64,000 nucleotides of DNA from Triatoma infestans (taxonomy: Eukaryota > Arthropoda > Insecta > Hemiptera > Reduviidae): the NCBI GenBank assembly GCA_011037195.1, contig JAAEAF010003382.1, positions 1-64,000 on the forward strand. The letters run 5' to 3'. Under the pieces are notes generated by a model that saw only the letters and a list, made by a program, of their open reading frames with translations, ran no database searches and was not told where the DNA came from. Positions 10,641 to 21,939 of this stretch are shown piece by piece. The number at the start of each line of letters is the position of its first letter. The first letter of the stretch is position 1. Both the position numbers and the translations under genes were made by a program.

Positions 10641-11400
10641 TTTGTAACAGATGTGGTCGGTTGTGTGAACAGCAGAAATGAAAATCGACGAGAATTTATA
10701 TTTGATTTATTTGGATATCTATACACGATCTTCTTCTAATTCGACCCGATATCGGTCAACAGGAAGTTTTACTTCTGTTTTTTTTTATGATTTTCGATGC
10801 AAATCCAAAGAAAATTTCTCTTAAATTTTTCAAGATACTTAAACAACAAAAAAAGTAATTTCAGTTTAAGAAATTATAAAAAATTAATGAAGATAAAAAG
10901 TAATTAATATATGACTCATTAAAACATTCTACATCAAAATTTTTGATCTCTATAAAATGATATTTACATAAAAAGAGATATCGCAAATAAAATTAAATCA
11001 TATATCAAATATCATTGGACGAGTTTATAGGCAGTGAAATGAACGTTTGGATGAGGTAAAACTAAGTTAAAAACCAAAGCTATATGCCCACATCAATAAA
11101 TCTTTCTAGGAAGTCTGAGTTTAAGGAGAGGAGAGAAAGACTAGATTGAGAAATTAGGTGATAAATCGTTTCCTGTTGATTTTACGAGAGAAAATTATAA
11201 GCGTTGTAATCATAAATATTTCGTAACTGTTCAATAATTAAGTAATTGTTTGTAATGTATTTATTTTGTAAAATTTGAATAAAGTGGTGAATGATTTAGA
11301 GTGTTTTATGTTGTTGTTAATAGTAAAGAAATTATAATAATTAGGGCGGTACCATTGAATGTTATAATTTAGGAGCTCCACTGCGTGTACTAAAAAACAA
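10641..11400. other. No gene recognised
   Basis: AT-rich unique sequence between a plus-strand and a minus-strand family H copy. An A-run at 11391-11400 abuts the next copy. Confidence 0.45.
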
Positions 11401-12380
11401 TCTGATGTGAAACACTCACACAACTTTCTCTTACTCCTGTTCTCAAAATTATAATTGACAAATGTTATAGTTTGTGTACCAAATTTAACGAAATTCGTCG
11501 AAAATTGAAAAAACAGTTCAATAAAAAGCGCACTTCCGGTTTACTGATTTCCTTGAAACTCGGAATTTTGGCCATCTCTTTATTTCTAATTAATTTTGTT
11601 TGGATAATATAATTATATAATCAACTATTATAGCAATTTAGAGGAAGCTGTAACCCCATCCCTCCCCTAAAAGAGCCCTTAAATGAATTTTCCAAGAGAA
11701 ATGTTTTAAATAAAAGATGTAGATCTTCGCATATTTAGTTTATATATGAAGTTTCAAGAAAATCGTCTGAGCCATTTTTGAGAAAATCGCGAAAAAGTGA
11801 AGAAATCATTTAATAAAGTGCTAAAATAAACGCACTTCCGGTCATCCGATTTATTTTCAACCTCGGAATTTCAACAAGATATTTTAATTCTAATTAACAA
11901 TATTAAGTAGGCAGAATTGTCTAATAAACTGAAATAGCACTTTAGATGCAAAGCTAATCCCACCCCTTCCCCCCGGAAGTACCTTAAATGAATTTTCCCG
12001 CAGAAACGTTTCAAATAAAAGTTGTAGCTCTTTGTATATGCAGTTGATATACCATGTTTAAAGAAAATCGTCGGAGCCATTTTTGAGAAAATTGCAAAAC
12101 CGTAAAAAAAAACTAGTAAGTGGTACTTCCGGTTGAGGAATTTTGACAGATAACGTACTGTCAGATCCCATGTGATATCTAAACGGAATATCAAGTTTCA
12201 ACTTTCTACGGTTTTTCGTTTTTGAGCTATGCTGTTCACATGCACACACAGACCATTTGCTAAAAACCACATTTTTGGACTCAGGAGACCTCAAAATGGA
12301 TATTTCCAGTGAAAACTCGATATCGAAAATTTGACACGATTACAAAATTCTTCCTCTTACTATAGGAGTAAGAGAAAGTA
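11401..12380 (-). mobile_element. Family H full-length copy
   Basis: All parts are present in reverse: 3' hairpin at 11404-11420, subterminal repeat ACTTTCTCTTACTCC, two monomers marked by CTTCCGG at 11533, 11835 and 12126 (spacings of about 300 and 290 bp), the ACAGCATAGCTCAAAAACG phrase, and the 5' subterminal repeat GGAGTAAGAGAAAGT ending at 12380. The copy is ~980 bp. The (GT)n block is reduced to a few CACA units. No open frame of note. Confidence 0.85.
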
Positions 12381-13159
12381 ATATGATTGCCGTTCAATTT
12401 GCATTCAGTCAATGGTAAAAAAGTGTTGGTTCGAGTGTTTGACCATTTTTATTTAGCGATGCGATTTTTTTTTATCATAACCCAACTTATGCACTGTTTA
12501 AAACTGTCGCGTAGCTAAATTAAGAAATGGAAATTCAGTGACCGAACAAACGCATAAATTTGCTAATCAAACTTCAGATTCTTGCATTTGTGAGTCTAAA
12601 CTAATTAAATCTATAGCGCAGCTTTATTAAAGAGAATAATTGTTGACAAGACGATTTACAGCAAGTCGCATTGCTTCTGAAGAATTGTATTTTAATCGTA
12701 GTTTTCTGCATATACTCACAGTTCTTGCTCAAAACCTTAATATGAATCGAACGGTTCTTTATTCGATAAAATGTTTGTATATTTTCATTTTTAAATTTGT
12801 ATCAGTCATTGAATTCTTCAATTTGTTTGATTTATAAGACCTCATATTTGATTTATTTTCTTGAATTTGCAATAGATTTGAAATACGCACTTCAAACAAG
12901 GCAGTAATGAAAATATTGCACTAATTAAAATCGATTATAAAATTAATAATAGCTGTGTTAAAGGATATTACATTTTGTTTTTTACATTTTTTATGAATAT
13001 TAACTCAAATTAAAACAATCTTTCTAATTTTTATACTATTTTTATTCATTTTCACAAAGAGATTATAATAAAAACTTATTCTGTAGTTTTGTGAAATTGT
13101 TTAGTTTCATTTGATTGTATTCACGAAAATTTTCGTATTCGACGATGTGTTCTTTTTTA
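12381..13159. other. AT-rich unique sequence
   Basis: No family similarity or gene recognised. One 65-codon open stretch (12640-12837) lacks any familiar motif and is most likely chance. Confidence 0.45.
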
Positions 13160-14182
13160 TTTTCTCTTACTCACCTAGAAGAGCCAAGTATTGTAATCGT
13201 GTCAAATTTTTGATCGAGTTTTACTGGAAATATCGTTTTGAGGTCCCCAGAGTCCAAAAAAGTGGTTTTTAGCAAATTTGTATATGTATGTATGTATATT
13301 TGAACAGCATAGCTCAAAAACGAAAAATCGTAGGAAGTTTAAACTTGATATTCTGTTTCGTTATAACCATAGGATCCCGGACAGTACGTTATCTGTCAAA
13401 ATTCCTCAACCGGAAGTATCACATTACTGAACAGTTTTTTTTCACTTTTTTGCAATTTCCTCGAAAATGGTTCCAACGATTTTTTTTTTTTTTAAATTTT
13501 GTAATAACAACTACACATACAACGATCTACAATTTTTATTTGAAACATTTCTCTGGGTCAATGCATTTAAGGGCACTTTTGGGGGCGGAGGAGGGGTGGG
13601 GTTAGGTTTTTTACACTAGTGTTTTCAGTTTATTACACAATTCTATCATCTAAATAATATTAGTTAGCTTTAAATTTGTTGTTGAAATTCTGAGTTTGAA
13701 AAAATCGGATGACTGGTAGTACGTTTTTACTGAAAAGTATTTTTCAGTATTTCTGCCAGTTTTTTCTAAACGGTTCCAACGATTTTCTTTAAACTAGGAA
13801 TGTAAACTCCACATATCAAGAGTTACAACTTTTATTTGAAATATTTCTCCTGGTAAAGTCATTTAAGGGGGCTTTTGGGTGGAAGGATGGGGTTATGTTT
13901 TTCTCTAAAGTGCTAACATAGTTGATTATACAATTCTAGCCATCTAAGCAAAATTAATTACAAATAAATAGAATGCCAAAATTCCGTTATTTCTAGAAAA
14001 ATTAGTAAACCGGAAGTGTGTTTTTTTTGCATAGATTTTTTTTTCCAGTTTTTGTTATATTCTTCGTAATAACAACGAATAATTTCATCAAATTTGGTGT
14101 ACTAACTATAAAAATTTGTCAATCACAAATTTTGAATACTAGAGTAAGAGAAAGTTGTGTGTGTGAGTGTATCACACTAGAT
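13160..14182 (+). mobile_element. Family H full-length copy
   Basis: It starts ATTTTCTCTTACTC and ends with GAGTAAGAGAAAGTTG and the variant hairpin GTGTGAGTGTATCACAC followed by TAGATTTTT. Monomer markers lie at 13411, ~13711 and 14011. The microsatellite position holds TATGTATGTATGTA (13278-13291). T-runs and a G-rich GGGGGCGGAGGAGGGGTGGGG block sit at the expected monomer sites. Confidence 0.8.
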
Positions 14183-14270
14183 TTTTCTTATTTTCTCTTA
14201 CTGTAATGAAAGATGTAGATTGTTGTAGGGTGATTATCGCACTGCGCAACTTGAAATATCTATTGTGCCG

Positions 14271-14603
14271 TTGTGGGTTGGTTCCGCAGGAGCTGGAAAG
14301 CATCAGAGACATTTTCCGTGGTAACCTGCTCCATTTTGTGGTCATCGACCGGTTTTGGGCGTTCGCCCATCTTCAGGATGCGTTTTTCAGACATTGTGAT
14401 AACACAGACTTCCAAAGAGCAAATTCAGTTTTGTACACTCTGTATATACTCATTGTTTATACTCACTGTATAAACTGAATTTGCTCTGTGCAAGTCTGTG
14501 TTATTACGCTGTCTGATAAATGCATCCTGAAGATGGGCGAACGCCCGAAACCGGTCGATGACCACAAAATGTAGCAGGCTACCACGAAAAATGTCTCTGA
14601 TCC
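14271..14603. mobile_element. Pal element 2: palindrome with hammerhead motifs
   Basis: Arms (about 14305-14440 and 14465-14603) pair around a short AT spacer. A 5' extension (GTTGTGGGTTGGTTCCGCAG, then an AGCTGGAAAGC segment) has no counterpart in the right arm. An 8-bp target-site duplication, ATTGTGCC (14263-14270, 14604-14611), bounds the unit. The right arm has an intact hammerhead core. The left arm (minus strand, 14343-14380) has A in place of the catalytic G12. Confidence 0.8.
14523..14560 (+). ncRNA. Hammerhead ribozyme motif, Pal 2
   Basis: Stem I CATC (14523-14526) pairs with GATG (14557-14560). The core is CTGAAGA (14527-14533), then an extra T, stem II GGGC / GCCC (14535-14538, 14543-14546) with GAAC loop, GAAA (14547-14550), and self-complementary ACCGGT as minimal stem III. 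Predicted cleavage follows C14556. Every invariant core base is present. The tiny stem III suggests activity as a dimer, as reported for minimal type I hammerheads of retroelements. Confidence 0.75.
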
Positions 14604-14640
14604 ATTGTGCCCCTGGAGCATTCTCAGTGCTGTAATGTTA

Positions 14641-15093
14641 TGGTGTGATGATGTGTAGTTGTAGCTTGTAGTAGCTGGTTGTGTAGCATGAGCGATTTTG
14701 TATAAAGCGCTTGTAAGTGTGTTTCAGGAAAATATAGAAGTATAAGAATAATTAAGAACACACTGGTAGAGTAAATTAAATATATTCTCTAAGAGAAATT
14801 AAGTACTTTGAAAATCACAATAAAATCTTATAATAAATTCTTATAACTTATAGCTCTGATGCTTTCACCTTGATTTCTAACACAAGTCTGTCCTTAAAAT
14901 ATCTCTTCTCTTTGTTTCTTCAATTCCTCCCCTGTGAGGAGAAGGGGTAGTACAATGCCATAATTGTTCTTGAACCGTACAAGTAACTGGACTTGTACAC
15001 CTGGTCTTGTCCTTTTGCAAGGGAATGTCAATCTTTTTCTTAATTTTGATTTATTTATAAATTAATATTATTTCCAAGTTTCTTGCATCCATC
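14641..15093. other. No gene recognised
   Basis: Mixed-composition sequence without family similarity. It leads into a 3'-truncated SINE-1. Confidence 0.45.
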
Positions 15094-15462
15094 ACAGTGC
15101 ACTGCCGGCCTCCAAGCAGTGTTCTCTAGCTACACACAACACTGCTCATCACCGTACAGTCATTTGTAGACGCACCATAACCAGAGAAAATCTAAGAACA
15201 GAATGCGGGATTCGAACCCGGAACCCCCGCGTTCTAGCATTGAGCTAATCCCTTCCTTCTCCCTTGGTTTACGCCAATTAAATAGGGTTCGTGACCCTTC
15301 TTTGTGTACTGTATTTGTCCTCGTCTGTAAAGTGTAGAGTGGATGTTGTTTAAGTGTATTGTGTATTGTTCTGACTAAGTGCATGTGGAGTACTGAGCTG
15401 TGGTAACCTGTTGGGGTCGCTACTTCCCAAGTAACTGCATGCAACAGATATCCCTTCCGGGC
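15094..15462 (-). mobile_element. SINE-1 with 5' leader, 3' truncated
   Basis: The minus strand begins GCCCGGAAGGGATA at 15462. It carries the leader (CAACAGGTTACCACAGCTC, CAGTACTCCACATGCAC), a head with a deletion through the anticodon arm, a B box (GGGTTCGAATCC, near 15213) and part of the core to GCAGTGCACTG. The tail is gone, so it cannot be assigned type A or B by tail. The leader points to type B. Confidence 0.75.
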
Positions 15463-15471
15463 ATTCTTTGA

Positions 15472-15599
15472 TAGTAAGAGGAAGTATTTGTGATAATATC
15501 AACTATTTGAAATTGAGTTTTCTTCAGTAAATACAGGTTGTAATACATCTTGAGGTTCATGCGTACGAAAAAAAATGTTTTTATCAAATTTTTGTATGT

Positions 15600-15656
<57 letters not shown>

Positions 15657-15870
15657 GCAATGAAAAACAAAATATCTTATAAACGAAAATCCGCGGGAAG
15701 CTCAAACTTAGTATTCTACAGATCATTTTCCTAAACCATTGTTTCTTTTTTTTTTTTCTTTAAGGTACTCAAAACATGTATTTTTATGTATTTACAATGA
15801 AAACTCAGTATCGAAAATTTGACAAGATCGTAATGGTTTCTCATACCGGCAGTAAGAGAAAGTAAAAATT
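15472..15870. mobile_element. Family H derivative with two inverted 5' ends
   Basis: 15472-15540 reads as a diverged family H 5' end on the plus strand (AGTAAGAGGAAGTAT). 15795-15868 reads as a 5' end on the minus strand (CTTTCTCTTACTGCC). Between them is (GT)n followed by (GA)n at 15595-15655, the place of the usual microsatellite. It looks like a palindromic deletion derivative of the family. Confidence 0.5.
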
Positions 15871-16003
15871 TGATGGGATAGCGGATATAATTTCAAAATT
15901 ATATCTGCTCCAACTAAAATCAATATTTGTGAAGAATAATAATCCATCCTTTCTAAAATAACACTTGTACGACTTCCCGGATCCAAATTAAAAAAAAAAA
16001 AAA

Positions 16004-16913
16004 TCTGGTGTGAAACACTCACACAACTTTCTCTTACTCCATTGCTCGATTATAATTGACAAATTTCATAGTTTGTGTATCAAATTTAATGATATTCGTC
16101 GAAAACTGTTCAATAAAAGCGTACTTCCGGTTTACTAATTTTCTTGAAACTCGGAATTTTGGCAATCTATTTATTTCTAATTAATTTTGTTTGGATGATA
16201 GAATTGTATAATCAACTTATGATAGCACTTTAAAGAAAAAACATAACCCCCACCCCTCCTCCAAAAGTGCCCTTAAATAAATTTTCCCAGAGAAATGTTT
16301 TAAATACAAGATGTAGATCTTTGTATGTTTAGTTTATATACAATATTTCAAGAAAATCGTCGAAGCCATTTTTGAGAAAAATCATTAAATAAACGCACTT
16401 CCGGTTATCCGATTTTTTTTTTAAAACTCGGAATCTCAATAACATATTTAATTCTAATTAACATTTTAAGAAAACAGAATTGTCTAATAAACTGAAATAG
16501 TATTTTAGATGAAAACCTAACCCCACCCCTCCCCCGGAAGTGCCCTTAAATGAATTTTTCGGGAGAAATGCTTCAAATAAAAGTTGTAGCCCTTTGTATG
16601 TGTAGTTGATATACTAAGTTTGAAGAAAATCATCGGAGCTATTTTTGAGAAAAATGCAAAAAAAGTAAAAAAAAAAACAACAAGTAAAGTGGCACTTCCG
16701 GTTGAGGAATTTTGACAGATAGCGTACTGTCAGATGCCATGGTGATACCTAAACGGAATATCAAGTTTCAACTTTCTACGGTTTTTCGTTTTTGAGCTAT
16801 ACAAACACACACTAAAAACCACTTTTTTGGACTTAGGAGACTTCAAAACGGATATTTCCGGTGAGAACTCGATATCGAAAATTTGACACGATTACAGTAC
16901 TACTAATAATACT

Positions 16914-16946
<33 letters not shown>

Positions 16947-16950
16947 AACT
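16004..16950 (-). mobile_element. Family H full-length copy
   Basis: It has an A-run, then TCTGGTGTGAAACACTCACA (hairpin), subterminal repeat, and monomers with CTTCCGG near 16130, 16400 and 16700. The 5' module ends in AATTTGACACGATTACAG. A (TG)n tract (16914-16941) lies between this and a residual TAAGAGAAACT at 16950, so the microsatellite has expanded at the terminus rather than at the usual internal site. Confidence 0.75.
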
Positions 16951-18614
16951 AATAATAATATTTAAAGAGTTTGTGTTCACATTTGCCGCCCTGGTGGTGA
17001 ACAAAAAACATGGGATGTTAACCGTGAACTGATGCTCCAAATAGAATGCTTTTTTGGTACATCTTTTCTCAATTAATCGGAATGCTGGATATGTTTAAAG
17101 TGCTTTTATAGTGCAACTATATGTAAAAATGCTTTTATGATATTCTGAGTGAATATTTGAAAAACAATTTTTTTCATAATAAAATTCTTTTATCAGCAAA
17201 TATTTCAAGTGAGAGTTGTTATACTTTACTTATATTCAACGTCAATTAGCTTTTAATAAACAACCTCTTTTAAATATCTCTATTAAATTACGTAAATTTT
17301 AAACAAATATGCTTTTTATTAAAAGTAACAATTTACATTATAAAATACTAAAGAATCCCGGTTTTTTTTTTTTTTTTGGTATGTATTTAAGTTTGGTCTG
17401 TAAATCGTTTAACTTTAGCCATTGTAGTTTAGGAAAGCCCTAGAACTTTATACAGAATAAACGCATGTAATTAATTTCTCATTAAGTTCCACTTTCACAA
17501 TTAATTATCCTTTATAATGTATTTTATATTATGTTGTAATACATAATAATGTATTATTAAATTATAATTTCTTATTGAAGCATATAAGATGTATTGAGCT
17601 TATTTATTGGTTTTATTTGTAAACGATTTAAAATATTATTTATTTTACTTTTAAAAACTTTCTAAACATGAAGTAATGATGAAAATTCATTATGGCGACC
17701 AACCAGATCTATTGAATGTTTATTTCTTTTTTTATAAATTAATTGCCTTTATTTTGTCATAAAATTAAAGCGGTACAAGTGTTGTAATAGTGGAAATTTA
17801 GATGTGTCTCATTCTTCTATAACCTTTTAACATAATAATAACAAAAATTCATAAAATATTAGGAATTTATAAATCTATAAATAAGCGTAAGATATTAAAG
17901 AGAAATTTAAGGGTGGATTCAAGTGTCGTTACTTGTTTGGTTCTTTATATATATATGTTAATATATCAACTTATTTTATATATATATATATATATATACA
18001 TACTTATTTTTAAAAAGGAAGGAGCAATGTATGCGACCCGCTTTACGCGTGCTTAATTTCTGAAAGACGCCAATAGATAGTGCGAATATGCAACTTTCGT
18101 ACTGGTCAATTACCCCTCCTTCTTAAATATCGTACTTAGAATTTTGAGTCAGTTCATCTCTTACGGTAGGAAGCGTCAGTGCACGGCAAATTACTACATA
18201 CGCTATGAGTATTAGTAGAAAGTTATAGTTTATTGCAAATCTATATTCGCCCGCAATTCCGCATCATCTTACCGTGATTCACTGTTGTCAATTTCTCTCT
18301 GAGAGGTATCGCCCGCTACCTACATCTTCGCCCGTTAAGGAGACAGGTTGTGAACCAGATAAATCCCAAATTCCTTCCTGTATACCTTTCGCCTATTCCT
18401 CTTCTCCTTCACCTAGATTCACATCCTGATCTACCGCGAGCAAGAGGACAAAAGGTAAGCTAATATACTTATAAGCTAATTATACCACATACGCATATAT
18501 ATATATATATTGTATTACAGAGGAACGCGGTCCACTTTAATCATATAACTATATATTTTTTTGAACCTACGCACCATTTTTTGGTCCTCCGGGCCATATA
18601 TATATATTTTTCGC
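16951..18614. other. Gene-poor stretch with a GC-richer island at 18010-18460
   Basis: 16951-18000 is AT-rich with T-runs and AT dinucleotide runs (17945-18000). 18010-18460 is more balanced in composition, not repeated in the window, and ends in ACAAAAGGTAAGCTAATA, which fits a splice donor (GTAAG). It has no long open frame. It could be a 5' untranslated exon or an LTR-like remnant. I cannot choose between them. Confidence 0.3.
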
Positions 18615-20645
18615 AACATTACTCAAATTTTTCTTAATTGAGTTTTCACCAAGAATACACGTTTTGAAGTCCTCTGGTTTGTATGTGTGTGTGTGTGTAA
18701 CAAAGTATTTCAAGAACGAAAAAATTGTAGGAAGCGCAAACTTGATATTCCTCTAGTGCAAGCTGAAGATTTCACGCAATATATATCAACCTAAAGTGTG
18801 ACTTAACTGAATGTTTTTTTCTTCTTCAGCCTTTTTTGCGCCCATCAGCCTTCTGCCAACACTCGGCAAAGTACTAGAGAAGCTACTCCTAATCCGCCTT
18901 CAAAACATTTTATCATCAACCCGCACGATTCCTGATCATCAGTTCGGATTCCGAAATTGCCACTCCCTATTCACCAGGCTCGCCATAGCTACCTCCCTTG
19001 AGCTGAAGCAATACTGCCCAGGAGTTTTGCTTGGACATATCCCAAGCCTTTGATAAAGTTTGGCATCAAGACCTTATGCTGAAGCTCAAGACAATCCTAC
19101 CTAGCACTTAACTACCTTATCCTACGATCCTATCTATCAGATCGCTCCATCCAAGTTATCCAAGGTTCTTCTTCCTCTTCAATTTATCCCATCCGCGCTG
19201 GAGTTCCTCAAGGGAGCATACTTGCTTCCCTCCTCTACGCAGTATATATGGCAGACATTCCTCTCAATCCTAACACAACTATTCATTCCTTCGCCGATCA
19301 TACGGCAATCCTCTCCCAAAATATGGACCCTGTAAATGCCATCCGATCCCTTCAATCCCATCTTTAAATCCTCGAACCCTGGTTCCGCTAATGGAGAATA
19401 AAGATCAACGAGAAGCAAATCCAGATACATACCATTCACTCTAAATCGCAAAATACTCCCTCCAATATACCTGAACCGTATTCCTATTCTTTCGGCAGAC
19501 AAAAGTGCGATATCTCGGCCTATACCTTGATAAACGCCTTACCTGGAACCCACATGCTCGACTTAAGCGACCAGAATTTAAATTCCGATACCGAATGATC
19601 AAAAGGACTTCTTGATAGACGATCAAAACTAAATCTCTCGAACAAAAAAATACTCTCGAACAGAAAAATATGGACTCGAACTATTCGAATCAGCAAAACG
19701 CTCCAATCTTCATCGTATCCAATATTTCCAATCAAAAAATCCTCCGCACAATAGTCGATGCTCCTTTTTACGTCAGCAACCACACTATCCACAGTGACCT
19801 AAAAACTCCCATTTGTCCTAGATCTCGCCAAGTCCTGATATATTAAATTCCATTCCAAACTTCACAGATAACACTTCCTGCTAATCCTTCCCGAAGACTA
19901 AAGCGCCGATGGCCTCGCGATCACCTGATCGCTTGATAAAAAAAGGACATCCTTTGAATTCGCTTCATCGGTGTCTATACTAACCGATTTATGATGGTCA
20001 TTGTTGGATGGCCCTCATTGAATTCTGCCACGTCAAGTTATTTATTGGTTATTGTTTTTTTTTCTTTCTTTCTTTTTCAGTTTTGTGTTCAATTTATTTT
20101 ATGTTTTATTTTATTATTTGTTATATTTTATCATTGTCATCTCATTTGCTTGTTGTGTATGATTCGCAGTTGCAAATAAAATAATTAAATTTAAAAAGAA
20201 AGAAAAGTTTTTGCGTTTTTTTTTTATTGGAAAAAGCGCCCAACGATTTTCTTTAAATATCGTCTCCTGTCTATACAAATAAATATATCTATCACTTTTA
20301 TTTGAAACATTTTATCGGGTAAATTGATTTGGGGGGGGGGGGTTCTGAGGGAAGAACAGTCGAGTTATACATAGCTCTAAAAGTATCATTTCAGTAAAAT
20401 GTTTGCTTAAAACTACGTACATAAATACATTAAAAGCTTCACTAGAATTCCAAATTGCCACTTAATAGAAAGGATTTTTGAGTTCTTTGTAATTATTAGA
20501 ATATTTCTTTTGAATTAACGGTTTCCTTTAAACTTGTAATGCAAACATATACAAACCTTTCGCTCTTATTTGTAACATTTTTCACGAAATAAATTGATTT
20601 TAGTGAGGGGGGGTCAGTTATATTTAAATTTAAACTGCCACTCCA
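18615..20645 (+). mobile_element. Diverged family H copy, interrupted by LINE-C
   Basis: 18640-18815 shows the 5' module (GAGTTTTCACCAAGAATAC, a (GT)n block at 18681-18697, AACGAAAAAATTGTAGGAAG). After the LINE it resumes at ~20195 with CCCAACGATTTTCTTTAAAT, a G-run (20330-20342), and a second monomer to ~20645. No 3' hairpin remains. Confidence 0.55.
18816..20190 (+). pseudogene. LINE-C copy 1: jockey-like reverse transcriptase pseudogene
   Basis: RT motifs appear in order across frames: PISLLPTLGKVLEKLLLIRL (fingers, 18830-18900), IPDHQFGFR (18930), AFDKVWH after a frameshift (19050), GVPQGSIL (~19200), and FADHTAIL (19290; the catalytic FADD has Asp-to-His). A decayed thumb region continues to ~19900. 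The 3' end is AGTTGCAAATAAAATAATTA at 20168-20187. No endonuclease is seen, so it is 5' truncated, and stops and shifts make it inactive. It sits inside a diverged family H copy. Confidence 0.8.
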
Positions 20646-21273
20646 AGCTTTGTTGCGATACACACTTTGTCCCCTAAAGGCTATTCAGAGTAAATTTTAA
20701 TTAAATTAGTAAGATAAAGTTTTTAAATATTCTAAAAAATATGTATCGTTAAATTTAATTACGAAATAGATATTGTTCGGTATTTATATAAAGACTTAAA
20801 TTTGCCACCAATGGCGTACAATAATTTTTATATTTTGGAGTGGGGTATTTTACTATCTTGATAATAATTTACTAATTTATTAGGCTGTGTCCTAAGAGTA
20901 GAGACGGGGTGAACTGTGCATTTTCTCCTTTCTCCGTCAGTCGTCATTTTAAGCTCGAAGGAATAAGTGGTCCCTTGAATAGGTCACATTGTAATACCCA
21001 TACAATTCATGCCAGTTCGGTTACCCTTAATTGTGAAAATCCAAGTTTGTTACTTCTAGTTCTCCTGGGTAGTGTAAATTAATAAACTGTTCCTTTTGAC
21101 GACTTAGCGGCTCGGTTTTCTCGGGCCTGCATAGGTGTATTATGAAATCACATGGTTGTTACTACCGACTGGTTTCCTACCGTGCACCTTCTGGGAGCCC
21201 ATTTGAATTATTATCTACAATCATCAGCCAAGTAGCCAGTGTATTGGGTCAAGATTCAAGAGTTGTATGAAAT
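20646..21273. other. No gene; GC-richer segment 20880-21250
   Basis: 20880-21250 is more balanced in composition and carries an AATAAA-like phrase (TTAATAAACTGTTCC at ~21080), recalling an LTR or an untranslated exon. It directly precedes the LTR at 21274 and could be the internal start of that element. Unresolved. Confidence 0.3.
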
Positions 21274-21536
21274 TGTAGTAAATATTTTATTTGTCCAAAA
21301 CGGGTAATAAATAGGAACACTTTAAAGTAAATACTATATCTTTAATTTCTATAACTCGACAACACAACACTAATCTAGCTACACGTAGACTCTAACACAA
21401 CTGTGCTTAACTAATGGCCGACCTTATTCACTACTCATCAACAGTTAGTTCTCCATCGATCTATCTTACTCTATAATCGATAAACAGTCGATGCAAGAAG
21501 ACTAACCCCTCGATATGTTCCCCTAATATTACCACA
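21274..21536 (-). mobile_element. Single LTR related to the gag-only LTR element
   Basis: On the minus strand it begins TGTGGTAATATTAGGGGAAC and ends ATTTACTACA, matching the LTRs at 32694 and 33738 over almost their whole length (CATCGACTGT, GATCGATGGAGAACT, AGTTGTGTTA, ATTACCCGTTTTG). It has an extra segment around 21330-21390. No partner LTR or target-site duplication was found, so it is a solo LTR or half of a decayed element. Confidence 0.75.
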
Positions 21537-21939
21537 ACTGGCGAATTATTTCCTTATTCCTATTTCTTCCTCTCCCCTTTTCCCCGATATGGGAACTAAG
21601 GACACATGGGTTTTCCAACACTGGCAACCAGAATTCTGTGTTTCAAGATGAGCGCCATTCTTTTGGCTTATTGAAATTGATAATAAATAATATTTGCTAT
21701 CCATTTTTAAATTTAATTAATATATTCATTTTTTCCCCATATAATTTTTAATATTTTAATTTCTCATTTTTCTCATAAATTGTATACAGTTCACTCATTT
21801 TTACTCAACTTAATTTGTTGCTGTTTTTATTTAAACACAGCCAGCCCTCCCGAGTTATTTCACCACAATATATATTTTTATTTTTTTCCCATATTTACTG
21901 TACACATATGATTACAATATTTCCTTTTTCTTGTATAAG
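21537..21939. other. AT-rich, no gene
   Basis: No recognised element. It includes the left target-site duplication of LINE-B copy 1 at its right edge. Confidence 0.45.

Larger units (their letters stand above)
14226..14640 (-). mobile_element. SINE-1 type B tail, split by Pal 2
   Basis: 14226-14270 is the reverse of the type B tail (GATTATCGCACTG, AATATCTATTGTGCC). The same element resumes at 14604 (ATTGTGCCCCTGGAGC, then TCTCAGTGC), ending near 14640. The 8-bp ATTGTGCC is duplicated on both sides of the palindrome, showing that Pal 2 inserted into this SINE. Head and core are missing. Confidence 0.6.
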
